From Lasiosphaeris hirsuta (Eukaryota > Ascomycota > Sordariomycetes > Sordariales > Lasiosphaeriaceae), in assembly GCA_030549175.1 (NCBI GenBank), contig JAUKUA010000006.1, positions 1 to 64,000 on the forward strand: DNA of 64,000 nucleotides, written 5' to 3'. The notes under the pieces are model-generated. The model saw only the letters and a list, made by a program, of their open reading frames with translations, had not been told where the DNA came from and ran no database searches. Shown one piece after another: positions 11,999 to 24,900 of this stretch (position 1 is the first letter of the stretch; every line of letters begins with the position of its first letter). A program made the translations under genes and the position numbers.

Positions 11999-14900
11999 TT
12001 AGAAAGCCCACCCTTCCAGCCACTTCTCCATCAACCCCCCATCAATGGGCCTCGAGCCAGCCATGGCCGGGCTCTTCTCGACGGCCCTGTCGGTTGAAAA
12101 CGTGTACTCCACCCCCCCGTCCGCATTCAGCCCCTGGAAGAAATCCAGCAGCTTCAGAGCCGGGAACCGCTCGACCTTGTCGGCGTCATCCGTCGCATCC
12201 ACCCGGTTCAACTCATCCAACCACTCGCCGAGGGAGACCTGCTCGATAGTGCGGCCCTCGCGCGCCGAGTAGAACTTCTGCACAGCAGCAACCAGCTCGG
12301 CCCACTCGACCGCCCTGGGATTCACCACATTGAAACACTCGGCCTCCTCACCGGCCTTGCCGCCCGCCAGAGCTAAGTCCCGCACCGCCTCGGCAGCAAC
12401 ATCCACCGGCAGCCAGGTAACCACATCGTTATGCCGGCCCAGCGCGCGCGGGATCCTGCCCAGCACCTTGGACGACGCGATCAGCGAGGGCAACCACTCT
12501 GTCCCAAAGTTAGCCCCACCCCCAGCATCACAGACATGTGTCGATAAAAAAGAGAAGGGAACAAAGAAAGAAAGAAAGAAAGAAACTCACCATGGCGATT
12601 CCACACCCCCCCACCCCTCATTGGCCCGCCAACCTGCCCGACCCGCAACACGGTCGCCCGCACCCCCGCGACGCGCGCCGCGCGGTGCAGGATGCACCCC
12701 GCCACGTGCTTGGACTCGGCGTAGCCCTGGCCGCGGATAGGCAGGCTGTTGTCAGCGTCAAACTCCTCGGGCACGACGCCCACCCCTCCGGGGCGCACGG
12801 CCGGGTAGTTCATGACGCTGCCGATGGACGAGATGAGAGTGACGTGGGCGGCGGCGGCGGCGGCCAGGTCGGCCAGGTGGCGCGTGCCGGCGAGGGAGGG
12901 GGCGAAGGCGGCGAGCGGGGTGTTGAAGTTGACGGGCCAGGCGTTGTGGATGATGGTGGTCGTGGTGGTGGCGAGGGCGGTGTAGGTGGTGGGGGGAGGC
13001 CGAGGGTGGGGTGGGAGAGGTCGGTGGTGAGGAAGGTGGCTTTGGTGCGGGAGAAGGGGGCCAGGCCGGCGGCGGCGAAGCTGGACTCCTGCCGCGCGGC
13101 GGCGTCGGATGAGCGGTTCAGGCAGTAGATGTGGGCTACGGACGGCGTGTGCAGGAGCGTGTGCAGGAGGTGCGTGCCGAGGGTGCCTGTCGAGCCGGTG
13201 AGGACGACGGTGTGGCCTTCTGTCTCGGGCTTGGGTGCCGAGGGGATGGGGATGACGGGGTTGCGCTTCAGGGAGTGCGTGTATTGGTGGATCAGGGCCG
13301 ACATCTTCTCCTCGCGGGAGATAGGGGGGGGGAGGAGGAGGAGGAGGAGGGGGGGGTGCGGTGGCGGTCACGGTGCTGAGGGTATGGGTGAGCTGGGTGA
13401 TGGATGGGTTGGAGTAGATGGTCCGGGGGGTGCAGGGGGTGCGGGGGGCGCCGCGCAGCTCGCGGCCGAGCATCTTGCTCAGCTGGAGCACCTGGAGGGA
13501 GTCCATGCCGAGCCCGAAGAGGTCCGCCGAGTCGGTCAGATCCTGGACGCGGCCCGGGAGCACCGACTGGACGGCGCTGCGGACAATATCCCGGGTGCTG
13601 GCGTCGCCGAGCTCGGTACCGTCCGCGCCGGCATCCGAGTCCTGCTTCCCGTAGAGCAGGCCAATCTCCTTCTCGTAGAGCTGGTTCGTGGCCCTCCGCA
13701 TGACCGACCCCTTGGGAGCCCGCTGGAACGGCTTCTCGGGCGACGCCAGCGTGATCATGGACCGCCACACCCGGCCGTGGGCAGGGTAGCTGGCGTTAGC
13801 CTGCTCGACCCACGGCCACACCTGGTCGATAAAGGCCTCGGTGTCGAACGACACCTGCTCCGGCGCCGGGTCGAGAACCAGGGCGGCCTGGAACCGGCCG
13901 GACCCCACCATGAGCGCGCTGCGGACCCACGGATGGCCCTCGACGGCCTTCTCGAACGAGACGGGGTTAATCTTCTCGCCGTTGCTGAGCACCATGATGT
14001 CGTCCATGCGCCCGACATAGCGCCACAGCGTGGGCTTGGTCGCGTGTCTCTCAAAGAGGTCCTTGGTCCGCCACTCGGCCACGTCGGGAAAGTTGTGCAC
14101 GTAAAACACAAAGTCCGAGTCCGGCCTGGGCTTGACGACCAGCTCGGCCAGCGCCGGATCCGGCGTCGGCTCCATGACGGCGCCAGACTCCGGGTTGAAC
14201 TCAAAGTACTCCCAGTCGGCCGGGTCGAGGTTGATGTACGACGCCATGAAGAAGGCCTCGGTGCTTCCGATGGCGTTGGTCAGCGTCGTCATCTTGGTCA
14301 GCTTGTCGCCGCACGACAAGGCGAGCGGGGCCCCGCCGTAAAAGATGTGCTCGAGCTTCGAGATGGCCTCGATGCCGCGCGGCAGGTTGCTCATGTCCTC
14401 GAGGATGGACGGCGAGCATGCAATGGCCGAGGGGTTTGTCTTCTCCATGGCTTCGAGCATGAGCTCGGCCGTTGGGGGCTTCCCCGGCGGCAGGAGCACG
14501 AGGGGTCCCTGGTGGTAGATGGAGCGGATCAGCAGGTTGGTGCCAAAGGCGTGGAAGAAGGGCAGCATTATCACGATGAGTCGGCTGTTGTACATCTCGT
14601 CATGCATGTGCCGCCGGCCGTCCGGGTTCGGGATCGATTGTATCTTCTCGACGATGCCGATACACCCGGATTTGGCGGGGATAGGCTTCGGGAGACCTGT
14701 CGTCCCGCTCGAGTGGAGGATCATGACGGTCTCCCGAGCCTCCATCCTCTCTCCAACGCCGACACGGCTCTGGTAAGGGGGGGCGTCGGGGTCCGTGTGG
14801 AGAAGCACGTCGAGGGGGGGTACCTCGACGGCTTTGAGCCCTTCGACGCTCGCGCTGAGGGCGTTGGCGAGGTTCTGAAACTCCTGGCTGAAGACGAACT

Positions 14901-15301
14901 TGGTGCACTTGGTGGCCTTCAGGAGGGACACATGGCCCTCGATCGAGTTTCTCGGCGATGACAAGAAGCTCTGCCAAGACTTGTCAGTGGGACCCGAAAG
15001 GACACAGTCCGTGTCAGCTGACCTTGTACCCGGTTTTGAGTGCCGCGAGTATGACAATGGGATAGCGGATGTCGTTGATGGCCGTGTATCCAAGGGCTTC
15101 GCCGTCGTCTGTCCTCACCCCAAGACCGAGGTGCTCCTCGATCCACCTCGCCATGGTGTCCACGGCCTTGCTCAGCTGGGCCCAGGTGATGTCTGTCCAG
15201 AAGATCTGGCCGTCGGGGCCCTCGCTGGGCACCTTGAGCCAGACATTGTTGGGTGTCTCGGCGGCAAGGCGGTCGACCACCGCTGTCATGGATCGCGACA
15301 T
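11999..15301 (-). CDS. NRPS-like adenylation-thiolation-reductase (A-T-R) enzyme, with two frame breaks in C homopolymers
   Basis: Three exons on the minus strand (15301-15023, 14970-12591, 12498-11999; introns of 52 and 92 nt) would give about 1052 residues, the normal size of fungal A-T-R carboxylate reductases. The adenylation domain shows A3 (ILHSSGTTGLPKPI, about residue 175), A5 (IGSTEAFF) and A8 (GRMDDIMVLSNGEKINP). The carrier site is LFGLGMDSLQVL (Ser near residue 583). The reductase has the NADPH fold TVVLTGSTGTLGTHLL and the YxxxK site GYAESKH. There is no condensation domain, so the expected reaction is ATP activation, thioesterification and NADPH release of an acid as an aldehyde or alcohol. 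The reading frame shifts one base at 13324-13356 (C-runs after the carrier domain) and shifts back at 12991-12996. The NADPH-binding segment therefore lies in a second frame. These may be sequence errors or true lesions. The substrate is unknown. Confidence 0.85.
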
Positions 15302-17034
15302 TTTTTCGGTGGAGTGATATTAGTACTGGTTATCAGTAAAGACGTTGCGTGATATCAGTGCTGGTTGTCGGTAAAGGCTTGCTGCGTGATGGCCCTCGGA
15401 CAGAGGCTTCGCAACTCTTTACGTAGGGAGGTAGGACACAGCGTTATGTAGGTCTTAGGTGAAGCTGCCGACTAATCACTCAGGGTCTAGGCCTGTTTCG
15501 CACTGCCCGTCTCAGACATGCGATTCCGAACTTCCTCCTCAGTCTTCGCCTCGCGCTAGACAGATTCTTGTCAAGTCCCGCGCTCCACCCGACTCGCTGT
15601 ATCCCAATGAAAACACCGAACCGGCCGAAGTGATCGACGGCCCCCGTCTCCACAACTCCACACACCCACACAGGCTGCGGCCGACTTGCGCTCACTAATA
15701 AATGGGCCAGGCCAGCTCCGTGCCGCTCCAGCCCTACCGGCCCTGATTATCTCACCAAAACTTATGACCACATGCAGCAAGCCGAACAACCGACCCGTTG
15801 GGTCATCTGCCCAATCGCGCTACCAAGTTGGTGACGATAAAATAGAAAGAGCGAAAGCGACATCTGCCGAGCTCCCAAATCCTCGATAAACCCGCGATCC
15901 CCCCCCCCCCCTTTTCCCCCTCCCCCACCGCCACCAACAACAACGTCAACCGAAACCCCCTCCGGCCTATGGGAACCCGCCCCCATGAAACATACGCCAT
16001 GCTGTACGACCGTCGGCCTTCCCATCATCGCCGTAGCCATCGCGCTCCGGTCGCGTCTTGGTATTCCCGCACCATTGCATCGCCGTCACCATGTTAATTT
16101 GTGTCAATTTGACGTTGACGTAAACACCCACTCCCAACACGCGCAAACCCTAAAGAGGGGCACATGTATAATTCCAAGACTCTGGAACTCTCCAGAGAAT
16201 TATAGCCAGCCAGCCAGCCAGCCAGCCAGCCCTCAGCTGTAACAACCACCTCCAACCCTCCCTCCGCCGCCCCGCCGCAGACGCACGCCCAGCCGCAGAA
16301 CCCCCATCCCCTGGCCAAGCTCCGCCCCGCCGCAGACACGGCTCGGCCCTCTGACAGGCGCTCCATCACGCCCCGAATAGGAAAACGCCGTGCGCGCGCA
16401 GCTTCGCGCGCTCGTTCGGGTCACTTCCGCGATGCATATGATCCAATGCATCCTTCGCCGAGGGTGTGTAACGCAGAGATAACTAGCCTAGACGCTCGCA
16501 GGCGCGCAACTTGTGACTGGCGGTGCCGCGGGTTTGCAGGTCGTGTAACCGAAAGATAGCGAGCCGCGGCACTTTTGCTTTGTGACACGCGCGCAACTCT
16601 CTATTATCATGGCAGTCGCCTGGAGCCTTGCTGCGCGTCTGTTGACCGCTCCGAGTTGGAGGGTTGTTGCATCTTGACACCACATCGCGAAGGCTGAGAG
16701 GTTGGTAGGTGCGCACTGCCAAGGAAGGACCAGTGTCAACTCACTTGTTGCTATAACTCACTTGTGCTATTCAGGGCTCGACCGACAGGGTCTACCAGAC
16801 CGCCCACGTGTGAATTGCTGCTCCAATCCATCATGATATTTCCTTCCTGCCTAATCCAAACACTAAAGAGACCCAAGGGCCTAGAGCCAAACAAAACTAA
16901 AAACGAGTTTGACCTCTTTTATGTAAAAAAAAAAAAAAAAAAAAAAAGTACACGCAGCGCTTCGGCTCGACGCCTCCGAAGCCCATCCGAATCGAAAAAT
17001 CCAACCCCCAGAAGAAATCTTTAGGAGAGAGCGC
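15302..17034. other. Intergenic region between two minus-strand genes
   Basis: This region should contain the promoter of the A-T-R gene (15.3 kb side) and the 3' end of the large oxidoreductase gene (17.0 kb side). No gene is recognised. It holds a C-run at about 15900, an (AGCC)7 microsatellite and an A-run at about 16925-16948. Confidence 0.5.
16204..16231. repeat. (AGCC)7 tetranucleotide microsatellite
   Basis: Seven perfect copies of AGCC occur in non-coding DNA between two genes. Confidence 0.95.
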
Positions 17035-20000
17035 TCAAAAAGTCGGAGCCACCTTCAGCCCCCTCTCGGCCCCCAACTTGAACGACCTCAAGCTGGTCGT
17101 CGACAGCCTGGCCTGATGCGCCGCCACCGCCACGGGAATCGCACTCCTCACACTCCCGGCCCTCATCCGCTCGCCCGCCACCGACGCCGCAGGCGACGGC
17201 AGCCCCCTTCCGTCCACGCTGCCCCCCCTGGCGCGCACATTGAGCTTGCCCATCATGACCCCGAGGGCGGTGGCGGCATCGAGCGGTGGCGTCGGGGGCG
17301 ACGCCATCTCCAGGGCGTCGTGTCGGCCCCCTGCGAGCCCAGACACCCCCCCGCGGTCCGCGCCGCCGCGTGCATTCAGCCCCCCGCCGCCGCGCATCAT
17401 CCGCTCCAGATCCGCGCGCGGGCCCAGCCTCGGGCTCCCCTGGCTCGACGGCGGGGTGGGCGGCCGCTCCCGGTCCCTCTCGACGGCGTCCCGGATCTGC
17501 TCGAAGCTGAACCCGCCCGGCGGCACCTTGCTCAGCCGGCGGATCGAGCGCATGTTGGCGTCGATGAAGCTCGACATGGCGCGCATCGCGCTGTTGTTGC
17601 CGTGCGTCGTCACGGCGTTGGTCTCGGCGGGCGGCGTGCTCGCGCGCGCGAGGTGCATCGCGTTGAGGGATCGCGGGGCGGCCGGGCGGAGTTTGGGCGC
17701 CGAGTGGATGCTGGCCTGGATGCGGGCCATGACGGCGTCAAAGTCGACGTCGGCCCCACGGGTGTGCGCGGGGACGAAGGCGGGCGCGGCGCCGAGGACC
17801 GTCCTCTGCGTGAGGATGAAGAACGAGCCGTCGCGCATCCGGCGTCGGACGAGGTTCCACCGCGCCCGGGCCGGGTTGCGCTCCAGCGCGGGCTGGTACA
17901 CCTTGTGCTGGGCGAGCTTGGCGTAGAAGACCTCGAGGCGCTTGGCCATGCGCTCGAGGGTTTGCATCAGGAACGTGGCGAGCACCACGGCGCGCTGCTC
18001 GTCGCTGTGCGCGTCCATGGCCATGGCGCTCCCGAAGGCGTCCATGCCGTGGCACGCCTCCTCGCGTATGTCCTCGAGCAGCTCAATGTCGAGCGCGACG
18101 CTCTTGGCCGCGTAGTTGAATATGCCGCGCTCGGCGAACCGCACGTTCCCGCTGTTGTCGCCGACAAACTGTCCGACCAGGGCCACCTCGCGCGACGTCG
18201 CCACCGCGTCCGGGGACGTCTTGGCGCGCGCGATGGCGCCCAGCACGTCCGGCAGCCGCATCTCGGCCCCCGTCGCGGCGGCGTCGGCTAGGGTGAACGA
18301 CAGCTTGAGCACCAGCTCCTGCAGCTTGGGCCCAAACAGCGCCGCGAAGCCGCCCTGCAGCAGCCGGCTCTGGTAGTCATAGAACATGCGCACCCCCAGC
18401 CCAATGTTGACCAGGTTCTCGCGGGACCACACATTCTCGCTCCCCCGCAGGTACCGCTCGCTCGTCCCGTCGTCGCTCGCGCCCATGATCTCGTACATCT
18501 CAAACTGGTGCGCCACCAGCGTCTCCACCGTCCCCCGCAGGTACGCCGCCCACAGGTCGTACAGCCCGCTCAGCTCGGGGCAGGCGTGAAAGTCGGGCTT
18601 GGGCGTCAGCTGCCCGACAAAGTACTTTGTCAGCAGGCTGCTGACCTCGGGGTTGTTTGTGTGCGCGAGGTTGTCAAACGACTTGGAGCAGTCGACGCCC
18701 GCGTTCGACTTGATGATAAAGGTCCCGCCGGGGTGCATCGGGCAAAAGTCCGTGACGTCGTACACGCTCCCGTGCACGCCGATCCACATGCGGCTGTCGG
18801 GCCGGTGGCCGGTGTGGCGCGCGAGCTGGGACAGCGGGATCGTCGGGAGGTTGCAGGGCAGCGGCTTGGGCGTCATGAAGACGTCGAGCATGAAGCGGCG
18901 CTCGGCAAAGGCCTTGTTGATGATGGTCTCGGAGGACTCCATAGTCGCGCTGCAGTAGTTGTAAATGGCCTTGCGGATGCCGTTCATGACCGAGTCAAAG
19001 ACGGCGACGGAGCCGCACACGTAGAGGTACCCGCCCAGACCGCCCTGCTTCTTGGACATGACCAGCTCCGAGATGGCGGCGCCCTGCTCCACGATGAGGG
19101 CGTCGATGTAGCGCGGCGGCATCTCGCGCTCGACCAGGTCCCGCGTGCGGCGGTCGTAGACGAGACCCCGCGAGTCGCGCGAGAAAGCCAGGTGCACCTC
19201 CATCAGCCCGGCGTCGATGTACTCACGCAGCTCCTCTTCGTAGCAGAACCTCTCCCGGGACTGGACCCCGAGGTACAGAATGTCCCTGCCAGCTCCGTTG
19301 TTGCGAGAGGCGAGCCGAGACTGCCAGAAACTGCGGAACGGCGCAATCCCACTGCCCCCGGCAAAGAAGGCACACGGCGCCGCGCGGTCGATCGGGAGTT
19401 GGAAGTTGAGGGGCCGAGACACGCCAATGAGCACCTCCTCGTCAGTCTCAATCATGACATCTTCCGACGAAAGGAAGGGATTCAGGAACCCGCTGCCCAC
19501 GCCGGCGCAGGTAATCTTCTGGTCACCGGCAAAGGTCGCGCAGAGCTGGTACTCAGCCCGCGAGATGGTCAGGTCGACGGTCGACGGCAGCAGCTCCTGC
19601 GAGTGGCTCGAGATGGAGTATGTCCGGGGAATCTCGACTGAAATGAGGTCCGCCAGCCAAGCGAGGTCGCCCGTGAGATCAAACGCCTTGTCCCAGATGT
19701 GCGGGTTGGTGTCAGTCACGGCGCCCTGCAGCAGGTCCCCCAGCGAGCCTCTGATGGGCCACTCGTCCGTGGCGAGCACCTTGACGACGGTGCTCGACGA
19801 CGCCCGGAGCAGGTCGTGGATCTTGAGCGCCAGCTCCTTGGTGATTGGTGCCAGATGGCCGCGCCGCAGGATATCCTTGACGGCCAGCTGTGGGGTGGTG
19901 GACGTGCGCGAGACAGCGCCAAGGTGCTGCGCGAAGCGCTGCCACTTGGTGTTCAGCGCCACCGGGTGGTCGAGGTAATCCGCCAGGCCCAGCGCCGCGG

Positions 20001-21963
20001 CGACTTTGGCGCACTCCCCCCAGGTGTTCAGCGGCATCACCGCCAACCGGTCACCGGGCTGGAAGGTGATGCCCGTGTTTTGCAGGTCGAGTGTCACCAT
20101 GGCAATCGACCGGTTCGGGTCGGCGTCGACAAAGGAGCGGTTGAGGACGCGCGACCGGTAGCGGCACTCCTCAAACGTGCCGCGCATCTCGTTGGGCTCG
20201 ACCGTGATGTTGCCGCGGAACGGCTCCAGGCGCTCCTTCATGGATTCCGAGAACTGCTTGTGTGTCTCCTCCCACGCCTTGCCGTTGGGGTCAGACGAGC
20301 CGGAGAGGCCGTTGGTCTCGGTCCGCCCGGTCTTGCTGGCAATCTCGAGGATGCCAAAAACCTTGTACCGATGCGTCCCCATGAACCCCCGCTCTCCCGT
20401 GTACGCCTCGACGATGCCGTCCATCACGCCCATCAGCCTGTGGTCGCCCGACTGCTTCACAAACTCGGGGATGCGGTAGTGGTACTCAATCGCGGCGATG
20501 AAAGCCCGGACATTCGAGGGCAGCCAAGCCCGCAGGTGCAGACCCTCGGCCCCCAAGAACGAGTCATACTTCTTGCGGCCGAGGAACGCGTCCATGACGA
20601 GGAAGGGTGGAAACTGCAGGCCCGAGGAGGCGGGGCACCGCTTGCTCAGGGGCGCCGAGAACTTGCCCCAGCGGACCCACTGGTGGCCTGGCACGTAGTT
20701 GTCGCCCGAGTTCGGGTTGGTGTTGATCGAGTGGAAGGCGTTAGGCATGCGCTCGAGGATTTCCTTGAGGCGGACCATTTCGCGGAGGAGGCCCTCGATG
20801 TTGCGGTTCATGACGTGCTCTTGGCAGCTGGCGATGGCGTCGGGGCCGTGTTGGAAGGAAGCTGAGGGGGGGAGGTCAGTTTGGGTCTTGAATGCGGGAA
20901 CGCGGCACCTACCAGATGTGTCTGCGCATCCCTTTTGGAAGGCAATCTCGGTCCTCTCGCCAAACACAGGCCAGCGCATGTCCATGTTGTCGAATCGGCC
21001 AATGTAAGGGTAGGTCGACGTCGGGTCTCGGATCTTCATGTTGAAAGAGGACTGATCGAAAAAGGTAAGGTGGGGGATCGACCGTCCCAGCCGCCGCGAG
21101 ACCTGCCAGTACGGTAGCGCAATGCTCCTCGGAATGCCGACGAGCTCTTCACCCAGGTCATCCCCCATCTCGCAGCTGGGCGTGTACTTCTTGGGGTTCA
21201 CCGTGACACCCTCATTCCCGTCGTTCTTGACCTCGTACCGGTAGATGGAGCAGAGCATCCCCAACGCCACCACCGCGGCCCACAGCGCCTTGTCCGGTAT
21301 CAAATCCTCGGTGCCACTTACGATGGGCAGTGCGGCAACCGACTCCCTCACCCGCCCTCTGGCCACACACCCCGGCATCCGCTCGCACAGGTCAGCCCAT
21401 ATCCTCCCGGGCGAGTTGGCGAGCGCGCCAGGAGACTCATTGTAGTCGGGCGGGCAGAAGCCGTGCTCGACGCTGAGGTAGCCGTCCTTCCATCCCGTCG
21501 ACGGGCCGATCTCCTCGGCGCGGATCATGACCTGGCGGGCGGGGGCCCCCAGGGCGACGGCGAGGAGGTCGTGCTCGGCAGCGTTGAGGGTGTCAATGTT
21601 CTTCATGTGGCTGATGTCCTGCACCGAGGGGATGTTGGCGTAGAGGAGTTCGTTGATGGACTTGCGTTCCCTGCGGAGGTTAGCCTTGACCTGCATGGGA
21701 TGAAGGGCCGGGGGTAGTACCTCATGCGGAGCCATTCTTCTGGGTCAACGCCTCTGGGGATCTGTCTTGGTGAGTCTTGGCCTGTCGATGTCATGGGGGG
21801 TACTCACGTCGAAGGCGGCGTGGATGTCGCCGGGCTGGCAGTACCCCGAAAAGGCACACCCACGGGGTCCCACGCGACTGCTGGACCGACTTCGGCCGGC
21901 AACTGAACCGGCCGGACACTGGCCCCCGGCCATGCCCGACACGGGGCAGGATTGTACTGACAT
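17035..21963 (-). CDS. Fusion oxidoreductase: IDO/PrnB-like heme domain + FAD/NADPH reductase + cytochrome b5 + helical tail
   Basis: Four exons (21963-21808, 21761-21721, 21670-20913, 20861-17035) encode about 1593 residues. The start MSVQSCPVSG is the ATG that opens exon 1, and the small exon 2 joins PRGVDPEEWLRMR to ERKSINELL. Residues about 70-520 resemble the indoleamine 2,3-dioxygenase/PrnB superfamily (SVEHGFCPPDYNESPGA; NVRAFIAAIEYHYRIPEF; GFMGTHRYKVFGILEIA, with the likely proximal heme His near residue 483). Residues about 540-940 are a cytochrome-P450-reductase-type module (FAD motif RTYSISS near 730, NADPH motif GSGIAPFRSFW near 822, YLYVCGSVAVF near 932) without an FMN domain. 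Residues about 987-1070 are cytochrome b5 (HPGGTF). A helical region and a disordered tail follow. I infer a self-sufficient heme oxygenase. The substrate is unknown. The third intron (51 nt) is stopless and in frame, so its removal is likely but not certain. Confidence 0.78.
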
Positions 21964-24900
21964 TGTGAAGGGGGTATATGTGCAAGAACAAAGATCAACA
22001 AAAGGTTGCAAGCATTAAGAACAAAAAATGGGTGATATGATACAGAAAAAGAGAAGCCGCCAGGGCAAATGCGAAGAGAATGGGCAAATGTCAGTCAGCG
22101 ATGCAGTGGCATCTGACGAGAGAGAGGAGTGAGAGAGAGAGAGAGGCAATCAACAGAGGATATACCCACCAACAGAGGGCCCGGTCAGGGGTGAAGCAAC
22201 GGCGAAGCAGCGTCAATCCCTGACAGGCGTCTAGAACGAAACCTCGATGAGTTGTTGTCCGCAGCGCTGGGCCGACTAAAATTAGGGCCATGTTTGTCGG
22301 TGCCGGGGCGATCCCCTGAGGGCGACATGCATCCATAGCTCCCGTGCGGCGTGCAGGCGTCAGAAGTCAAAAAAGTCAATATTCAAGGCTGGAAGCCCGA
22401 GTCTGGGGGAACAGCAGAGCGTGAAACGTGGAAACGCGCCATCGGGCTCGTGATTCGGCCGCGGCGCGACTGCCGGCGCATTGCGGTGGCCACGGCGTTT
22501 CCTGATGGGACGAAGTGGTCAAGGCTGGCCTGGCAGCGTTTCACACTCGCGTTGGGCTGGGGGCGGCAGCTTCAGAAAAAGTGAGGAAAAGGAGCGACGC
22601 CCGGTCGCGATGCTCCTGCCACGCTAGAAAGCTTGTGTGGATCTTAGGTAAAGCCGAGGCCAAACAATCCAATGGCAGCAGATGGCGAGTTGTGGGGAAG
22701 GGGCAGCCAGGGATGTTCCTGACGTTGGCGCCCTGCCAAGTGCCGCAGAGAGGAGCCCCACATTCCGCTGCTGGCCTCGAGACGTGCCTACTCAGTCAGA
22801 CATTCCGGTGCGCCTTCTGTTTTTGAGCGACAACGTCCGATTGTGGTGGAAGGACCCAGATGACCGAGTGCGAAATCGGATGGACGAGAAATGGGGAGAA
22901 ACGGCGAGAGGCAGGCGCTGGACAGCCGCCCCAACTGAACCCTCTCCGTCTCAGAACGCCCCTGCGGCTCCTTCGCGACAGTGATAGGGGGTGCCCAGAC
23001 ATGACGACATTTCTCAGAAAACGGTCTCAATCAGAGACACGCCGTCCCATCCCTTTCATCGCACCTTCTTCGCACACAAAGAACAAAACCTAAAAGAGCG
23101 AAGACGCAGGTGACGGCCCGTCAGAGATTTGCAGATTTGCATCGCATTGAGTCTGCAGCGCGGGAGCGCATCCCCAGCGAATCCCCAGCGGGCGCAACCA
23201 GGTCGTGGCGACTGCACTCAGACTGCCAAGCACGCCAAGACCTATCGCGGTGTCAAGATGCTGGGTCCAGCACCGTTCGTCAGCCCACATGGGACCTGAG
23301 TTCTCCTGGATGGAAAGGGGCTCCCGACGGCCAAAATGACCAAATCAGGCACCACTTCTGGCTTGTTGCTCAAGACATCAACATCCGCCAGCGGAATCAG
23401 CTTTAGGAGTAAGAATGGTTAGCAATAACTGGCCGCAAAGACGTGGAAGCCTTGCTGAAGGGCGGCAACATTGTTGAGATGGGTGATGTCGTGATAAAGT
23501 CTGAAATGTCGCCCGTTGCCATCGGAGCCCTCGTGGGTGCTCGATTCCCTTCTTGTTCGTCTTACAGTCTGGACACCACATAGAGCTGAGTTCCCGGGAC
23601 GTAACGGAAAGTATGTCGCGTATATCCCGATCACCTCCCTATCATGTATCTCCCGTGTTCGGCCCATCCCACTGTTTTTTCTTCATCTCATTGAAGGCAC
23701 CCCGTGAGGCCAGTGTAAACGACACTACCACCGCACAAAAACCCTACTGCCCAAAAAGGGAGCTGCCGAAACTCGACAATGTCCTAACTACAGCCCTGAC
23801 ACTAGCCCTTGAAAGGATTTCTACACCATTAAATTCGTATGCTAAGACTTAGAAATCATTACTTTATGCCGAGGAACACCCCTCAAATCCCCAGCGTCAA
23901 ACGCTGACGGGAAGAGCCGGATGACCTTCTAATAACAGTTGTGCACAACCCCGCACCACAACCACTTCGTTAGGCACAGCCAACAGGCCATCCCTAAAAA
24001 CTTCAGAGAACGTCAAATAGGCCCACAGGCCAACACATACACAACCACTGAACAAGCTTCCTCGAGAATATTCGAATCGCTCGATCCATTCTCACATAAC
24101 ATCACAATTAGAGGACTAATAACGCCCCAAATTACCAGCCAAACAGCCCGCAATTGGCCACACTCAGCAGGTAACCGCCCAGGAGCTACCAACGACTCCA
24201 ATACATCCTCGCCTCTCATCGCTGAACCAGAAGCCGGAAGAAAAGGCACTGGACCATCTACATATAACACGAGCTTCGAGCGAAGGCAACAATCCCACTC
24301 CAGAATGGCCGGTCAATGGCTGGTCAGCAGCCGTTGGACGCAGACGCCCCCCTACGGGTTGGAACCGCGGCGGAATTCCTAGCAAATACATTCGACCGTA
24401 TCCGGACCGACTCAAACCAGAACTTCATGGCCCTGATGGCGGCCAGTAACGACCTACACACAACATCGGGCGGCTTATCAACAACACAGGAGCTAAAGGC
24501 ACGACCTATTGAAACCTCGACAAGACCTTTGCCGTTAATAAAAAACGCCATTCTAGCCTTTCCAAAGGTATATTTGGTTTTCAAAGAGGTCCCAACCAAG
24601 TGCCAACTGCAGAAGCAACACCTGCCGCATTTGGCTCCGCAGCTCTGTCAACGGCCGGAATGAAACTATCCATCGTTCTAAAACGCGATACTAGTTCATT
24701 AAAGGCCTCCAAAATGTAACTAAACCTACGCTGGAATGGGCGCCGAGGGAGGTGCCATCAGTGGGGATAGCCTAACCTGAGTGCCGAGGGGCACTGCGGG
24801 CACGCAGGCACCGGGCCGGCAGCGGCCTGGAGTCTATGTGGCCTGGTGGTGGTAGCCTGGCCGGGGGTGGTGGCCGCAGGGGGGCCGGGAGGGGGAGTTG

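Noticed and set aside
13129..14961. 610-codon open frame antisense to the A-T-R gene
   Set aside because: Antisense of a conserved adenylation domain; Arg/Gly/His-rich with no motif.
17116..20865. Several 228-391-codon plus-strand open frames inside the oxidoreductase fusion
   Set aside because: Arg/His/Pro-rich antisense shadows of a GC-rich gene.
11999..21963. Complete secondary-metabolite gene cluster
   Set aside because: Only two enzymes; no PKS, condensation domain, transporter, P450 or regulator within about 10 kb on either side.
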